A model generated the notes under the pieces. The model was not told where the DNA came from. It saw nothing but the letters and a program-made list of their open reading frames with translations, and ran no database searches. Of a stretch of 29,156 nt of DNA, positions 15,795 through 23,442 are shown piece after piece. Origin of the DNA: RGIG2206 sp045579085 (GTDB lineage Bacteria > Bacillota > Clostridia > Oscillospirales > Acutalibacteraceae); contig JAZNLO010000025.1 of the NCBI GenBank assembly GCA_045579085.1, positions 1 through 29,156 on the forward strand. The letters are read 5' to 3'. A program made the position numbers and the translations under genes. How positions within the stretch are numbered: the stretch's first letter is position 1; every line of letters begins with the position of its first letter.

Positions 15795-17198
15795 TTACGA
15801 ACGGTCGTCCACGTAAAGAACTTTTACGCCGTCTTCCTCAGGCTGTGCCTTTTCACCGTCACGGTATGCAAAGAACTTCTCTGCAACCTGCGGGAACAGT
15901 GCATAGCTGAGCACGTCCTCCTCAGACTTGCCGATGCCCTTTTCAGCCATCTCGGCTTTGTACTTTTCTAACTCGGGCTCAATTATGTCAGCCGGACGAC
16001 AAGTGATAACCTCTGCATCGCCTATAGCCTTCTTGCGAACATCCTCATTAACCTTTGCAGGCAGTGCGCCGTACTCTCCTCTAAGAAGAGCCTTTGATTC
16101 CTTAGGAACCATCTTGTATCTCTCGCCTGAAATGATGTTCATTACAGCCTGTGTGCCTACTATCTGGCTTGTAGGTGTAACGAGCGGCGGATATCCGAAG
16201 TCCTCACGTACTCTCGGCACTTCTGCAAGCACATCGTAATACTTATCGGAAGCGTTTGCCTGTTTAAGCTGTGAAATCAGGTTTGACAGCATTCCGCCCG
16301 GTACCTGATAAATCAGGGTTTTGGTGTCAACATTGAGCACCTTCGGGTCAAGCGTGCCCTCCGCCTTCATCTTATCGGCTATATCTCTGAAATGAGCAGC
16401 CGCCTCGCTGAGCTGAGTTAAGTCAAGACCTGTGTCACGCTCTGTTGACTGCAAGGTTGCAACCAACGCCTCAGTTGACGGGTTTGCTGTGCCGTTTGCA
16501 AACGGTGAAAGCGCGCAGTCAACAATGTCAACGCCAGCCTGACAAGCCATAAGATACGTCATATCGCCTGTGCCTGTGGTGTTGTGAGTGTGGAGATGAA
16601 TCGGAACCTTTACGTTTTCCTTAAGCTTCTTGACCAGTGAATATGCGTCATACGGCAAAAGCAGGTTTGCCATATCCTTGATGCAGATTACGTCTGCGCC
16701 CATACCCTCAAGCGTTTTTGCAAGCTCAACAAAATAATCCTCATTATGAACAGGGCTTACTGTATAGCTTATTGCAGTTTCGCATATTCCGCCGTACTGC
16801 TTGCAGCTCTTAACCGCTTGCTCAAGATTTCTCGGGTCGTTAAGCGCATCAAATATACGGATAACGTCTATTCCGTTTTCAATAGATTTCTTTACAAATG
16901 CATCTACAACATCGTCTGCATAGTGCTTGTAGCCGAGCAAGTTCTGGCCTCTCAAAAGCATCTGCAGCTTTGTATTGGGCATATGCTTCTTTATTGTGCG
17001 CAGACGCTCCCACGGGTCCTCGTTTAAGAATCTCATACAAGCATCGAAGGTTGCGCCGCCCCAACACTCAACTGACCAGTATCCAATCTTGTCCAGTTTT
17101 TCGAGCGCAGGGAGCATATCCTCTATACGCATTCTTGTTGCCGCCTGTGACTGATGCGCATCACGAAGTATGGTATCGGTGATATAAAGTTTACTCAT
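15795..17198 (-). CDS. oadA: Oxaloacetate decarboxylase alpha subunit (carboxyltransferase)
   Basis: The 467-residue protein transfers the carboxyl group of oxaloacetate to the biotin of the separate carrier protein, releasing pyruvate. It starts with the DTILRDAHQSQAATRM motif of the HMGL-like TIM barrel, followed by ECWGGATFD, RGQNLLGY, DALNDPRN and the metal-binding HLHTHNTTG. The conserved carboxylase domain follows (about 280-460: PGGMLSNL, VTPTSQIVGTQA). There is no C-terminal biotinyl domain, in keeping with a stand-alone carrier gene in the same operon. The pyruvate-carboxylase type barrel points to oxaloacetate rather than methylmalonyl- or glutaconyl-CoA as substrate. It starts 14 bp after the oadB stop. 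Confidence 0.92.
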   Translation of the reverse strand: MSKLYITDTILRDAHQSQAATRMRIEDMLPALEKLDKIGYWSVECWGGATFDACMRFLNEDPWERLRTIKKHMPNTKLQMLLRGQNLLGYKHYADDVVDAFVKKSIENGIDVIRIFDALNDPRNLEQAVKSCKQYGGICETAISYTVSPVHNEDYFVELAKTLEGMGADVICIKDMANLLLPYDAYSLVKKLKENVKVPIHLHTHNTTGTGDMTYLMACQAGVDIVDCALSPFANGTANPSTEALVATLQSTERDTGLDLTQLSEAAAHFRDIADKMKAEGTLDPKVLNVDTKTLIYQVPGGMLSNLISQLKQANASDKYYDVLAEVPRVREDFGYPPLVTPTSQIVGTQAVMNIISGERYKMVPKESKALLRGEYGALPAKVNEDVRKKAIGDAEVITCRPADIIEPELEKYKAEMAEKGIGKSEEDVLSYALFPQVAEKFFAYRDGEKAQPEEDGVKVLYVDDRS

Positions 17199-17212
17199 TT
17201 AGTATATCCTCC

Positions 17213-18412
17213 CTATCCAAGTATCTGAATAAGAACGCCTGCCGCTATTGCAGAGCCTATAACGCCTGCAACGTTCGGGCCCATAGCGTGCATAAGCAGG
17301 AAGTTGCTCGAATCGTACTGCTGACCAACCTTCTGCGATACTCTTGCTGCCATAGGTACGGCAGATACGCCTGCAGAGCCAATCAGCGGATTTATCTTCT
17401 TCTTAAGGAAGATGTTCATAAACTTAGCAAACAGCACGCCGCAAGCACTTGCAACGCCGAATGCACATACACCAAGCACAATTATGCCGAGTGTTTCGCC
17501 CTTAAGGAAGGTTTCTGCGGTTGCAGTTGCACCTACAGAGATGCCTAAGAATATGGTAACGATGTTCATAAGCTCGTTTTGAGCTGTTTTGCAAAGCCTT
17601 TCTGCAACGCCCGACTCTTTCCAGAGATTACCTAACATAAGGCAACCTACCAACGGTGTAGCTGACGGTACAAGCAAGGCAACAAAAACTGTTACTGCTA
17701 TCGGGAAGAGTATCTTCTCCCTCTGGCTTACGGGACGAAGCTGGTCCATACGAATCTTGCGCTCTTTTTCTGTTGTGAGCAACTTCATTATCGGCGGCTG
17801 AATTACAGGAACCAGCGCCATATACGAATATGCCGCAACGGCAATCGGACCAAGCAAATCAGGCGCAAGTTGCGATGTTGTGAATATTGCGGTGGGGCCG
17901 TCTGCTCCACCTATAATACCGATTGAGCCCGCCTCTTTTGAAGTAAAGCCCAAGAAAATTGCGCCGATATAAGTGGCAAAAATTCCTACCTGTGCTGCTG
18001 CACCCAAAAGCAAGCTCTTAGGGTTAGCAATAAGCGGAGCAAAGTCAGTCATAGCACCGATGCCAATGAAAATCAAGCACGGATAAACGCAAGTCTTAAC
18101 GCCTATATAAAGCACGTCAAGCAAGCCGCCGTCTGCAAGTATATAGCCATAATCGTGGTAATGAGCTGAACCCTTTTCCATAAACTCTTTCCACATTTCG
18201 CCGTGATACATTTCTGCTCCCGGTAAGTTTGTAAGCAGCATACCAAAAGCTATTCCTATAAGAAGCAACGGCTCAAACTGCTTTTTAATAGCAAGCCAAA
18301 GCAAAAACAATGCCAACACTATCATTACTAAGGTTTTCCAGTTTTCACCAAGATTTCCGAAGATAGTGTAGAAGCCTGTGCTTTGGGCAAAATCAATCAC
18401 ATTTTGCAACAT
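17213..18412 (-). CDS. oadB: Na+-translocating decarboxylase beta subunit
   Basis: A 399-residue integral membrane protein with about nine or more helices. It decarboxylates carboxybiotin and uses the energy to pump Na+ out. The signature GIIGGADGPTAIFTTSQLAP contains the aspartate of the Na+ pathway. The C-terminal part has SAGVSAVPMAARVSQ and HAMGPNVAGVIGSAIAAGVL, both typical of OadB/GcdB/MmdB. The N-terminal half holds the GSAHYHDYGYILADGGLLDVLYIGV stretch, split in the family by short loops. It lies between the biotin carrier (17-bp gap) and alpha subunit genes, as expected for the complex. Confidence 0.93.
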   Translation of the reverse strand: MLQNVIDFAQSTGFYTIFGNLGENWKTLVMIVLALFLLWLAIKKQFEPLLLIGIAFGMLLTNLPGAEMYHGEMWKEFMEKGSAHYHDYGYILADGGLLDVLYIGVKTCVYPCLIFIGIGAMTDFAPLIANPKSLLLGAAAQVGIFATYIGAIFLGFTSKEAGSIGIIGGADGPTAIFTTSQLAPDLLGPIAVAAYSYMALVPVIQPPIMKLLTTEKERKIRMDQLRPVSQREKILFPIAVTVFVALLVPSATPLVGCLMLGNLWKESGVAERLCKTAQNELMNIVTIFLGISVGATATAETFLKGETLGIIVLGVCAFGVASACGVLFAKFMNIFLKKKINPLIGSAGVSAVPMAARVSQKVGQQYDSSNFLLMHAMGPNVAGVIGSAIAAGVLIQILG

Positions 18413-18429
18413 AAGCTTACCTCTCTATT

Positions 18430-18786
18430 TTAGCCGATAACGCAAAGCACTGTGCCTGATTCTACAGAAGCGCCCTTTGTAACATTTACGCCTGATACTG
18501 TACCGTCACACGGTGCCATAATCTCGTTTTCCATCTTCATAGCCTCAAGCATGAAAAGGACATCGCCCTTCTTAACCTGTGCGCCGTTTGCTACGTTAAC
18601 AGCAAGAATTGTGCCGGGCATCGGGCAAGCGATGGTCTCGCCGCCTGCTGCTGCAGGTGCTGATACAGGTGCGGGTGCTGCTGCGGGTGCTGCGGGTGCT
18701 GCCTTCATTTCAACTTCGCTCACTTCACATTCTTCAACTGTGATTTCATAAACCTGTCCGTTTACGTTTACCTTGTACTTTTTCAT
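18430..18786 (-). CDS. Biotin carboxyl carrier protein of the Na+-pumping decarboxylase
   Basis: A 118-residue protein. A short N-terminal beta domain is followed by an alanine/proline-rich flexible linker (about 27-48) and a biotinyl domain with the LEAMKMENEI motif, whose central lysine (about residue 84) carries biotin. It shuttles the carboxyl group from OadA to OadB. The ATG at 18786 is used because it has GAGG upstream. A GTG at 18801 gives a longer frame but overlaps the stop of the gamma gene. Family members are called OadC, GcdC or MmdC depending on the complex. Confidence 0.9.
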   Translation of the reverse strand: MKKYKVNVNGQVYEITVEECEVSEVEMKAAPAAPAAAPAPVSAPAAAGGETIACPMPGTILAVNVANGAQVKKGDVLFMLEAMKMENEIMAPCDGTVSGVNVTKGASVESGTVLCVIG

Positions 18787-18797
18787 AATTAATAACC

Positions 18798-19076
18798 TCA
18801 CATTCTCTTAATCGACAAAATTCTTATTGCGGAAATATCTTTTCCGCTGCTTTCCGCAATAGCGGCAGACACTGCAGCCACAAATTCCTGTTTATTAGGA
18901 ATTTCGACACTTACAGCTTGACTCGGTGCAGCCTGTGCTACTTGGCTTTCAGACTTCTCAGGCTTTGAAAAAGCATTCGTAAGTGCGCTTACTGCATAGC
19001 AAAGCAACACCAAACAAAGCAGTCCGAAAAACACAATCAACACACCTAAAATACACACTTGTGCATCAAATGGCAT
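18798..19076 (-). CDS. oadG: Na+-pump decarboxylase gamma subunit (OAD_gamma)
   Basis: A 92-residue protein with one N-terminal membrane helix (about 9-32, VCILGVLIVFFGLLCLVLLC), a short Ala/Gln-rich linker and a C-terminal AAVSAAIAESSGKDISAIRI segment ending SIKRM, the standard ending of OAD gamma/delta subunits. It anchors and assembles the complex at the membrane. GGAAGAAGG lies just before the ATG. It is first in the operon, so the promoter should lie in 19077-19200. A TATAAT occurs there on the minus strand but without a convincing -35. Confidence 0.85.
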   Translation of the reverse strand: MPFDAQVCILGVLIVFFGLLCLVLLCYAVSALTNAFSKPEKSESQVAQAAPSQAVSVEIPNKQEFVAAVSAAIAESSGKDISAIRILSIKRM

Positions 19077-19230
19077 AGACCTTCTTCCTTTCCCTTTTGA
19101 ATATAAAATTTAATTAAAAAAACCTGTTATTTGGCAACATATAGATATAAAAACCACAATTGCCACCATTATAAACATACTTTACCATATTTCTCCCCGT
19201 TTTTCAAGAAGCATTTATGAAAAAATATGA

Positions 19231-19264
19231 AAAAACAGCGGTGTTTTTTACACATCGCTGTTTT
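19231..19264 (-). terminator. Terminator overlapping the 3' end of the phosphatase gene
   Basis: On the minus strand AAAACAGCGATGTG pairs with CACCGCTGTTTT across a loop containing the TAA stop codon, and ends in a T run. The last codons of the phosphatase form one arm of the stem. Confidence 0.8.
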
Positions 19265-19718
19265 CTGATTTTATATGTTCTAACAACGCTTTGCAGCCTG
19301 CAAGAATTTCTGTTTTTGTCTTCTCAAAATCGCGCGAATACCAAGGGTCTGATATCTCTGAGTATCCCAGAGCGGTAAAGCTGAGCAACAGCCTTATTTT
19401 GCCATCAGGGTCGCCGCCCGTGATTCTTAATGCGTTTCGCATATTATTGTTATCCATCACCGCTATGTAGTCATACTCGCTATAGTCTTCAGGCGTCATT
19501 CTGACCGCTCTTTTATCAGAACAGTCGATGCCCATACCGTTAAGTATTTCACGAACGGGCGGATACACTTGGTTTCCTATCTCCTCTGTTGAGGTCGCAA
19601 CAGATTTGCACATTACTTTGTGCGACAGGTGCTCGCTGTGCACCAATTCTCTGAACACGTACTCAGCCATCGGACTTCTGCAAATATTCCCGTGACAGAC
19701 GAATAAAACTTTTATCAT
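19248..19718 (-). CDS. Low-molecular-weight protein-tyrosine phosphatase
   Basis: A 156-residue cytosolic phosphatase. The active-site loop VCHGNICRSPMAE near the N-terminus has the nucleophile Cys8 and Arg14 (C-x5-R), and the general acid lies in ISDPWYSRDFEKT (Asp about 124). Both are intact, which favours a phosphatase over arsenate reductase relatives. The ATG at 19718 gives the motif its usual distance from the N-terminus and has GGTGAT upstream; a longer frame to 19748 lacks support. Such enzymes dephosphorylate bacterial tyrosine kinases or arginine-phosphorylated proteins. No kinase gene is nearby, so the substrate is unknown. It is divergent from the DUF2975 gene. Confidence 0.92.
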   Translation of the reverse strand: MIKVLFVCHGNICRSPMAEYVFRELVHSEHLSHKVMCKSVATSTEEIGNQVYPPVREILNGMGIDCSDKRAVRMTPEDYSEYDYIAVMDNNNMRNALRITGGDPDGKIRLLLSFTALGYSEISDPWYSRDFEKTKTEILAGCKALLEHIKSENSDV

Positions 19719-19799
19719 ATAAATCACCAACCATTTACATTTTAGCATAAACTCATACTTTTTACAACATAAATTAATAACTTTAAAAAATGCGTTGTA

Positions 19800-19859
19800 T
19801 TATCGAATAACAACAACCTATTATCGAAAAACGATAAATTTATTATTGACAAACGATAA
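19800..19859 (+). promoter_or_regulatory. Array of phased TTATCG/CGATAA operator-like sites
   Basis: The central site TTATCGAAAAACGATAA (19821-19837) is a perfect 6+5+6 inverted repeat. A second, TTATTGACAAACGATAA (19843-19859), has one arm mismatch and contains the -35 box. A third position (19800-19816) keeps the left arm TTATCG only. Centres are about 21-22 bp apart, two helical turns. Binding at the second site would block RNA polymerase. The small XRE protein encoded downstream is the obvious candidate ligand (autoregulation), by inference. Confidence 0.7.
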
Positions 19860-19874
19860 TCAACGTGTTATGAT
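19846..19874 (+). promoter_or_regulatory. Sigma-A promoter of the DUF2975-XRE-DUF4173 operon
   Basis: TTGACA (19846-19851), a 17-bp spacer and TATGAT (19869-19874). The -35 lies inside the operator-like dyad at 19843-19859 and the right arm of that dyad lies in the spacer. Confidence 0.8.
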
Positions 19875-19908
19875 AAAGAAAATAAAAAGGAAAAGGTTGG
19901 TATAAAAA

Positions 19909-20376
19909 ATGGTAAATAGTAAAACTTCTGTGAAAATTTCTATTGGCGTGTGTGCCGCTTTATCTGTAATACTTTTTATTTTCGTTATATTTGGCGTTTA
20001 TATTTTTGAACTGTATATGACCGCTTACAGAGGCTTTTCTGCAACAGGCGAAGCGATTGTGATGCTTAAAAAGACGTTCTGCTTTTGCTTCTACCCTTGC
20101 GCCGTCTTTGCAGCAGCAATTTTATATTCACTATTAAAACTTCTTTTCAATATTAAAAACGAAAAGATTTTTATAACACAGAACGTAAAATATTTAAGAA
20201 CAGTTTCGTGGTGCTGCTTTGCAATTGCCATCATCACCTTTATCGGCGGATTTTTCTATATGCCGTTTATGTTTGTGTTTGCTGCAGGTGGCTTTACAGG
20301 TATGCTTTTGCGTGTGCTCAAAAATGTTATGCAATCGGCAGTTGAGCTTCGTGAAGAAAATGACCTCACAATCTAA
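19909..20376 (+). CDS. DUF2975 family membrane protein
   Basis: A 155-residue protein with four predicted membrane helices (about 9-33, 55-78, 97-116 and 119-138). It ends VELREENDLTI, the charged tail typical of DUF2975. The ENVKYLRTISW-like motif of the family appears here as QNVKYLRTVSWCC. DUF2975 proteins are of unknown function and are commonly encoded directly before a small YozG-like XRE regulator, exactly as here (12-bp gap). AAGGAAAAGG lies upstream of the ATG. A sensor or modulator role for the partner regulator is a guess from gene order. Confidence 0.85.
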   Translation: MVNSKTSVKISIGVCAALSVILFIFVIFGVYIFELYMTAYRGFSATGEAIVMLKKTFCFCFYPCAVFAAAILYSLLKLLFNIKNEKIFITQNVKYLRTVSWCCFAIAIITFIGGFFYMPFMFVFAAGGFTGMLLRVLKNVMQSAVELREENDLTI

Positions 20377-20388
20377 AGGAGAAAAGCA

Positions 20389-20598
20389 ATGATTGAAGTT
20401 AATCTTGATATAATCTTGGCATTCAGGCGTATGACTTCGGCTGAGTTAGCCGAAAGAATCGGTATAACTCAAGCTAATCTTTCCGTACTTAAAACAGGCA
20501 AAGCAAAGGCAGTGCGTTTCTCAACCTTAGAAAGTATCTGCAAGGAGCTTGGCTGTCAACCAGGAGATATACTCAAATACGTTCCAGATAAGGAGTAG
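20389..20598 (+). CDS. Small XRE-family transcriptional regulator (YozG-like)
   Basis: A 69-residue protein that is almost only a helix-turn-helix. MTSAELAERIGITQANLSVLKTGKAKAVRF holds the two HTH helices, and the ending KELGCQPGDIL is the signature of the YozG-like group. No sensor domain is attached. An AAAGGAG site precedes the ATG. It is the likely binder of the TTATCG/CGATAA sites over its own promoter. The stop is followed closely by the DUF4173 gene, so all three genes should be co-transcribed. Confidence 0.92.
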   Translation: MIEVNLDIILAFRRMTSAELAERIGITQANLSVLKTGKAKAVRFSTLESICKELGCQPGDILKYVPDKE

Positions 20599-20603
20599 TG
20601 CTT

Positions 20604-22199
20604 ATGTGTGACAACATTAATGAAAACGATGTACTATTTGAAGAAGACGAATTATCTAAAACCAGATTCGATATCAACATCAAAGACATAACTTTTGCAA
20701 TAATATTCGTTGTGTGCTCTATTATAATGTCGGTGTTTGGTATCTTCGGCGGATTCAGAGCAGGCTTTACTGCGGCAAGTTTAATGATTTTAGGAGCTGT
20801 AACGGTTTATTTTAAAAACAAGGAGGTCAAAACAGGCGTATACCCCGTTGTTTGCGGTTTGCTGGCTTTAGGTTTAACGGCTGTATTTTCCATTACCTCT
20901 AATTACTCTGTCAGATTTTGGAGCTTTGTTGTATTGGCTCTATTATCGCTAATATGGTTTACTTCGCTTGTAAGCAAAGAACGTGCTAAAGGCGATTTAG
21001 GCATAGTCAAAGAAATATTTTCGCCCATCTTCCGTTTAGCTATGCCTAATTTGCCAAACGCCATAGCTTCGCTTGTTTCAGGAGAGAAAAGCAAAACCTT
21101 CGGCAAGGTGATTTTGGGTATACTCCTCGCTATCCCCGTTTTGTTTGTAGTTGTCCCCTTACTTATGTCTTCTGACGAAGCTTTTAGCGGAATGGTTTCA
21201 TTAGCATTTGAAAACCTTGCGCTTTCAATAGTCAAAATTATATTGGGACTTATACTGAGTATATTCTTAATAGCATACTGTATTTCTCTAAAAAAGAAAG
21301 AGTTGCCGCAAATAAAAAGCAGCAACTTCAAAGGTTTGGAAAGCGCGCCAACAATATCGTTCTTATCAGTGCTTTCGATTTGTTATTTAAGCTATTTGTT
21401 ATCTCAGTTGGCGTACTTTTTCAGTGCATTCAGCGGATTCTTACCTGCAAACTATACATTTTCGGTATCTGCTTATGCCAGACGCGGATTTTTTGAGATG
21501 TCTGTAATTGCTGCAATCAACTTTATAATCATCTTTGCAGTATTATTGTTATCACGCAAGAAAAACGGAAAAATCAATATAGCATCTCGCGCCCTAAGCA
21601 CGTTTATCGGTTTATTTACTTTGCTGATTATAGCAACCGCTCTTTCAAAAATGTTTCTTTATATTGGCGAGCTTGGTATGACGGAGTTGAGAATCACAAC
21701 AAGTGTATTTATGATTTTCTTGGCAGTTGTGTTTATCACTCTTTTGATAAGGCTATATGTTCCGACGGTTAAGGTTATAAAAACAGGCTTTGTTGCAGCC
21801 GCTATTTGCCTCATTGTTTTAGGCACGGTTAACGTCAACAGCGTTATTGCCGGATATAATTACTACGCTTACAAAAACAATATATTAGATGATATCGATG
21901 TATCAACCATCTATTATATTGGAGACGAGGGCGTGCCCTACTTGGCTAAGCTTGCTGACGACGAAAACAAAACAATTGCCCGTCTTGCTAAGGAAAACCT
22001 TTTCTACTGCTTTGAGGATTATTACGAAGCCGAATATAACTACCAACTAAACAAGCTCGAGGTTGGCGAAAAGAAATACAAGGGTATCGGTGAGTTTAGC
22101 TTTGCAAGAAGCCGCGCTTACGAAGTCTTAGACGAGATATTGGAAAAGCGCCCACAAATACTCAGTTATAATGGCGATTATTTTGACAGCAGATATTAG
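20604..22199 (+). CDS. DUF4173/DUF4153-like polytopic membrane protein
   Basis: A 531-residue protein with an acidic N-terminal tail (about 1-30), roughly a dozen hydrophobic helices and a soluble C-terminal region of about 110 residues rich in Tyr, Glu and Lys. The SAYARRGFFEMSVIAAINF segment in the middle resembles the conserved region of DUF4153/DUF4173 proteins, whose function is unknown. The ATG at 20604 is preferred over GTG at 20598 because AGGAG (20591-20595) is 8 bases from the ATG but only 2 from the GTG. It ends just before a bidirectional terminator. Family assignment is moderate; a role as regulated membrane partner of the XRE protein is inferred. Confidence 0.75.
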   Translation: MCDNINENDVLFEEDELSKTRFDINIKDITFAIIFVVCSIIMSVFGIFGGFRAGFTAASLMILGAVTVYFKNKEVKTGVYPVVCGLLALGLTAVFSITSNYSVRFWSFVVLALLSLIWFTSLVSKERAKGDLGIVKEIFSPIFRLAMPNLPNAIASLVSGEKSKTFGKVILGILLAIPVLFVVVPLLMSSDEAFSGMVSLAFENLALSIVKIILGLILSIFLIAYCISLKKKELPQIKSSNFKGLESAPTISFLSVLSICYLSYLLSQLAYFFSAFSGFLPANYTFSVSAYARRGFFEMSVIAAINFIIIFAVLLLSRKKNGKINIASRALSTFIGLFTLLIIATALSKMFLYIGELGMTELRITTSVFMIFLAVVFITLLIRLYVPTVKVIKTGFVAAAICLIVLGTVNVNSVIAGYNYYAYKNNILDDIDVSTIYYIGDEGVPYLAKLADDENKTIARLAKENLFYCFEDYYEAEYNYQLNKLEVGEKKYKGIGEFSFARSRAYEVLDEILEKRPQILSYNGDYFDSRY

Positions 22200-22211
22200 A
22201 CTTTCCCTCCA

Positions 22212-22260
22212 TTCAAACAAAGCAACCGCTTCCATTAAGGAAGCGGTTGCTTTGTTTGAA
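22212..22260. terminator. Bidirectional terminator between convergent operons
   Basis: A perfect 22-bp stem (22212-22233 with 22239-22260) around a five-base loop. The AT-rich base of the stem (TTCAAACAAA / TTTGTTTGAA) supplies T-rich sequence in both directions. It lies 12 bp after the DUF4173 stop and 6 bp after the end of the CDF gene, so it serves both. Confidence 0.85.
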
Positions 22261-22266
22261 TATAAT

Positions 22267-23427
22267 TTAACTGAATTTCGTATCAAAGTTTATTACGCAA
22301 GTACAGGTTGGGTCGCATTCGCTTACCTTGTAATTGATAAGCTCGGCAAGCTCGTCGTGCGTGTGCTTGAACTTAAACGGCACAACTACATCAAAAATCA
22401 AATTCGAATTGTTCTCGCCCTTAACCATTCTGAAATCGTGCATCGACAACTCTGCATCTATCTGCTCTATAACGTTTTCGACCATATTCCTATAAACCGC
22501 CACGCCCTCGCCTGTGTCTATCGGGTCCATATGCGCTACAAGCATTATACCGAGCGCTTGACCAACTTCCTTTTCGCACAAGTCTATTTGCTCGTGGCAT
22601 TTAAGAATATCTATATCTGCGGGCACTTCGATATGTATTGATGCAAATATTCGACCAGGTCCATAGTTATGCACTATCACGTCGTGCACGCCGCAAAACA
22701 TATCATAGCTGAGCACTCTACGAGTTAATTCGTCAACAAATTCTGTGCTGGGCGGCTCGCCGAGCAAGGGATGTATAGTTTCCACAGCAGACATTATTCC
22801 GCTGTAAATGATAAATCCCGAAACAACTATACCTGCCGCTGCATCTATGTTGATATTGAAATATTTAAACAACAGGGTTGTTACGAGCACTGCTGAAGTT
22901 GAAATCGCATCGTTGAGCGAGTCCTTTGCTGTTGCCATAACTGCGCCGGAAGCCAGTTTGGTTGCCACCTTTTTATTGAACACGTAAAGCCACAGCTTTA
23001 CAAGTACCGATGCCGACAAAATAGCTATCGTGAGATACGACACGTTTATGTCCTCAGGCGTAATGAGCTTATTTATTGCGCTTGTGAAAAGCTCCACTCC
23101 AACCACAACGATAATGCTCGATACTATAAAGCCTGCCATATATTCCATTCTGCCATGACCGTAAGGATGCTCCTTGTCGGCGGGCTTTGATGACAGTTTA
23201 AAGCCAAGCATCGTTATTATAGATGAGCCCATATCCGAGAAGTTATTAAACGCATCGGCAATTATTGAGATACTGCCTGAAAGCACGCCCGCCAAAAGCT
23301 TGAAAGCAAACAGCAAAACGTTGCACACTATGCCAACGCCACCGCTAAGATTTGCGTACTTGTTACGCCCCTCAGCTGTTGCAATGTCGCCGTTCTTGAC
23401 AAACACCTTAATGAGAAAATCCGTCAT
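22267..23427 (-). CDS. Cation diffusion facilitator (CDF) family metal exporter
   Basis: A 386-residue CDF transporter that would expel a divalent metal in exchange for protons. It has six N-terminal helices and a C-terminal cytoplasmic dimer domain (about 210-300: GVHDVIVHNYGPGRIFASIHIEVP), plus an extra ~80-residue tail. Helix 2 carries IIADAFNNFSDMGSS (Asp58, Asn62), helix 5 carries AKDSLNDAISTS (D-x3-D), and the loop has HPYGHGRMEY. Asn replaces the second metal Asp of helix 2 seen in YiiP, so the substrate is not assigned (Mn, Fe or Zn possible). GGGG lies upstream of the ATG. It follows ddl by 15 bp. Confidence 0.9.
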   Translation of the reverse strand: MTDFLIKVFVKNGDIATAEGRNKYANLSGGVGIVCNVLLFAFKLLAGVLSGSISIIADAFNNFSDMGSSIITMLGFKLSSKPADKEHPYGHGRMEYMAGFIVSSIIVVVGVELFTSAINKLITPEDINVSYLTIAILSASVLVKLWLYVFNKKVATKLASGAVMATAKDSLNDAISTSAVLVTTLLFKYFNINIDAAAGIVVSGFIIYSGIMSAVETIHPLLGEPPSTEFVDELTRRVLSYDMFCGVHDVIVHNYGPGRIFASIHIEVPADIDILKCHEQIDLCEKEVGQALGIMLVAHMDPIDTGEGVAVYRNMVENVIEQIDAELSMHDFRMVKGENNSNLIFDVVVPFKFKHTHDELAELINYKVSECDPTCTCVINFDTKFS

Positions 23428-23442
23428 TTTATTCCCCTGCTC

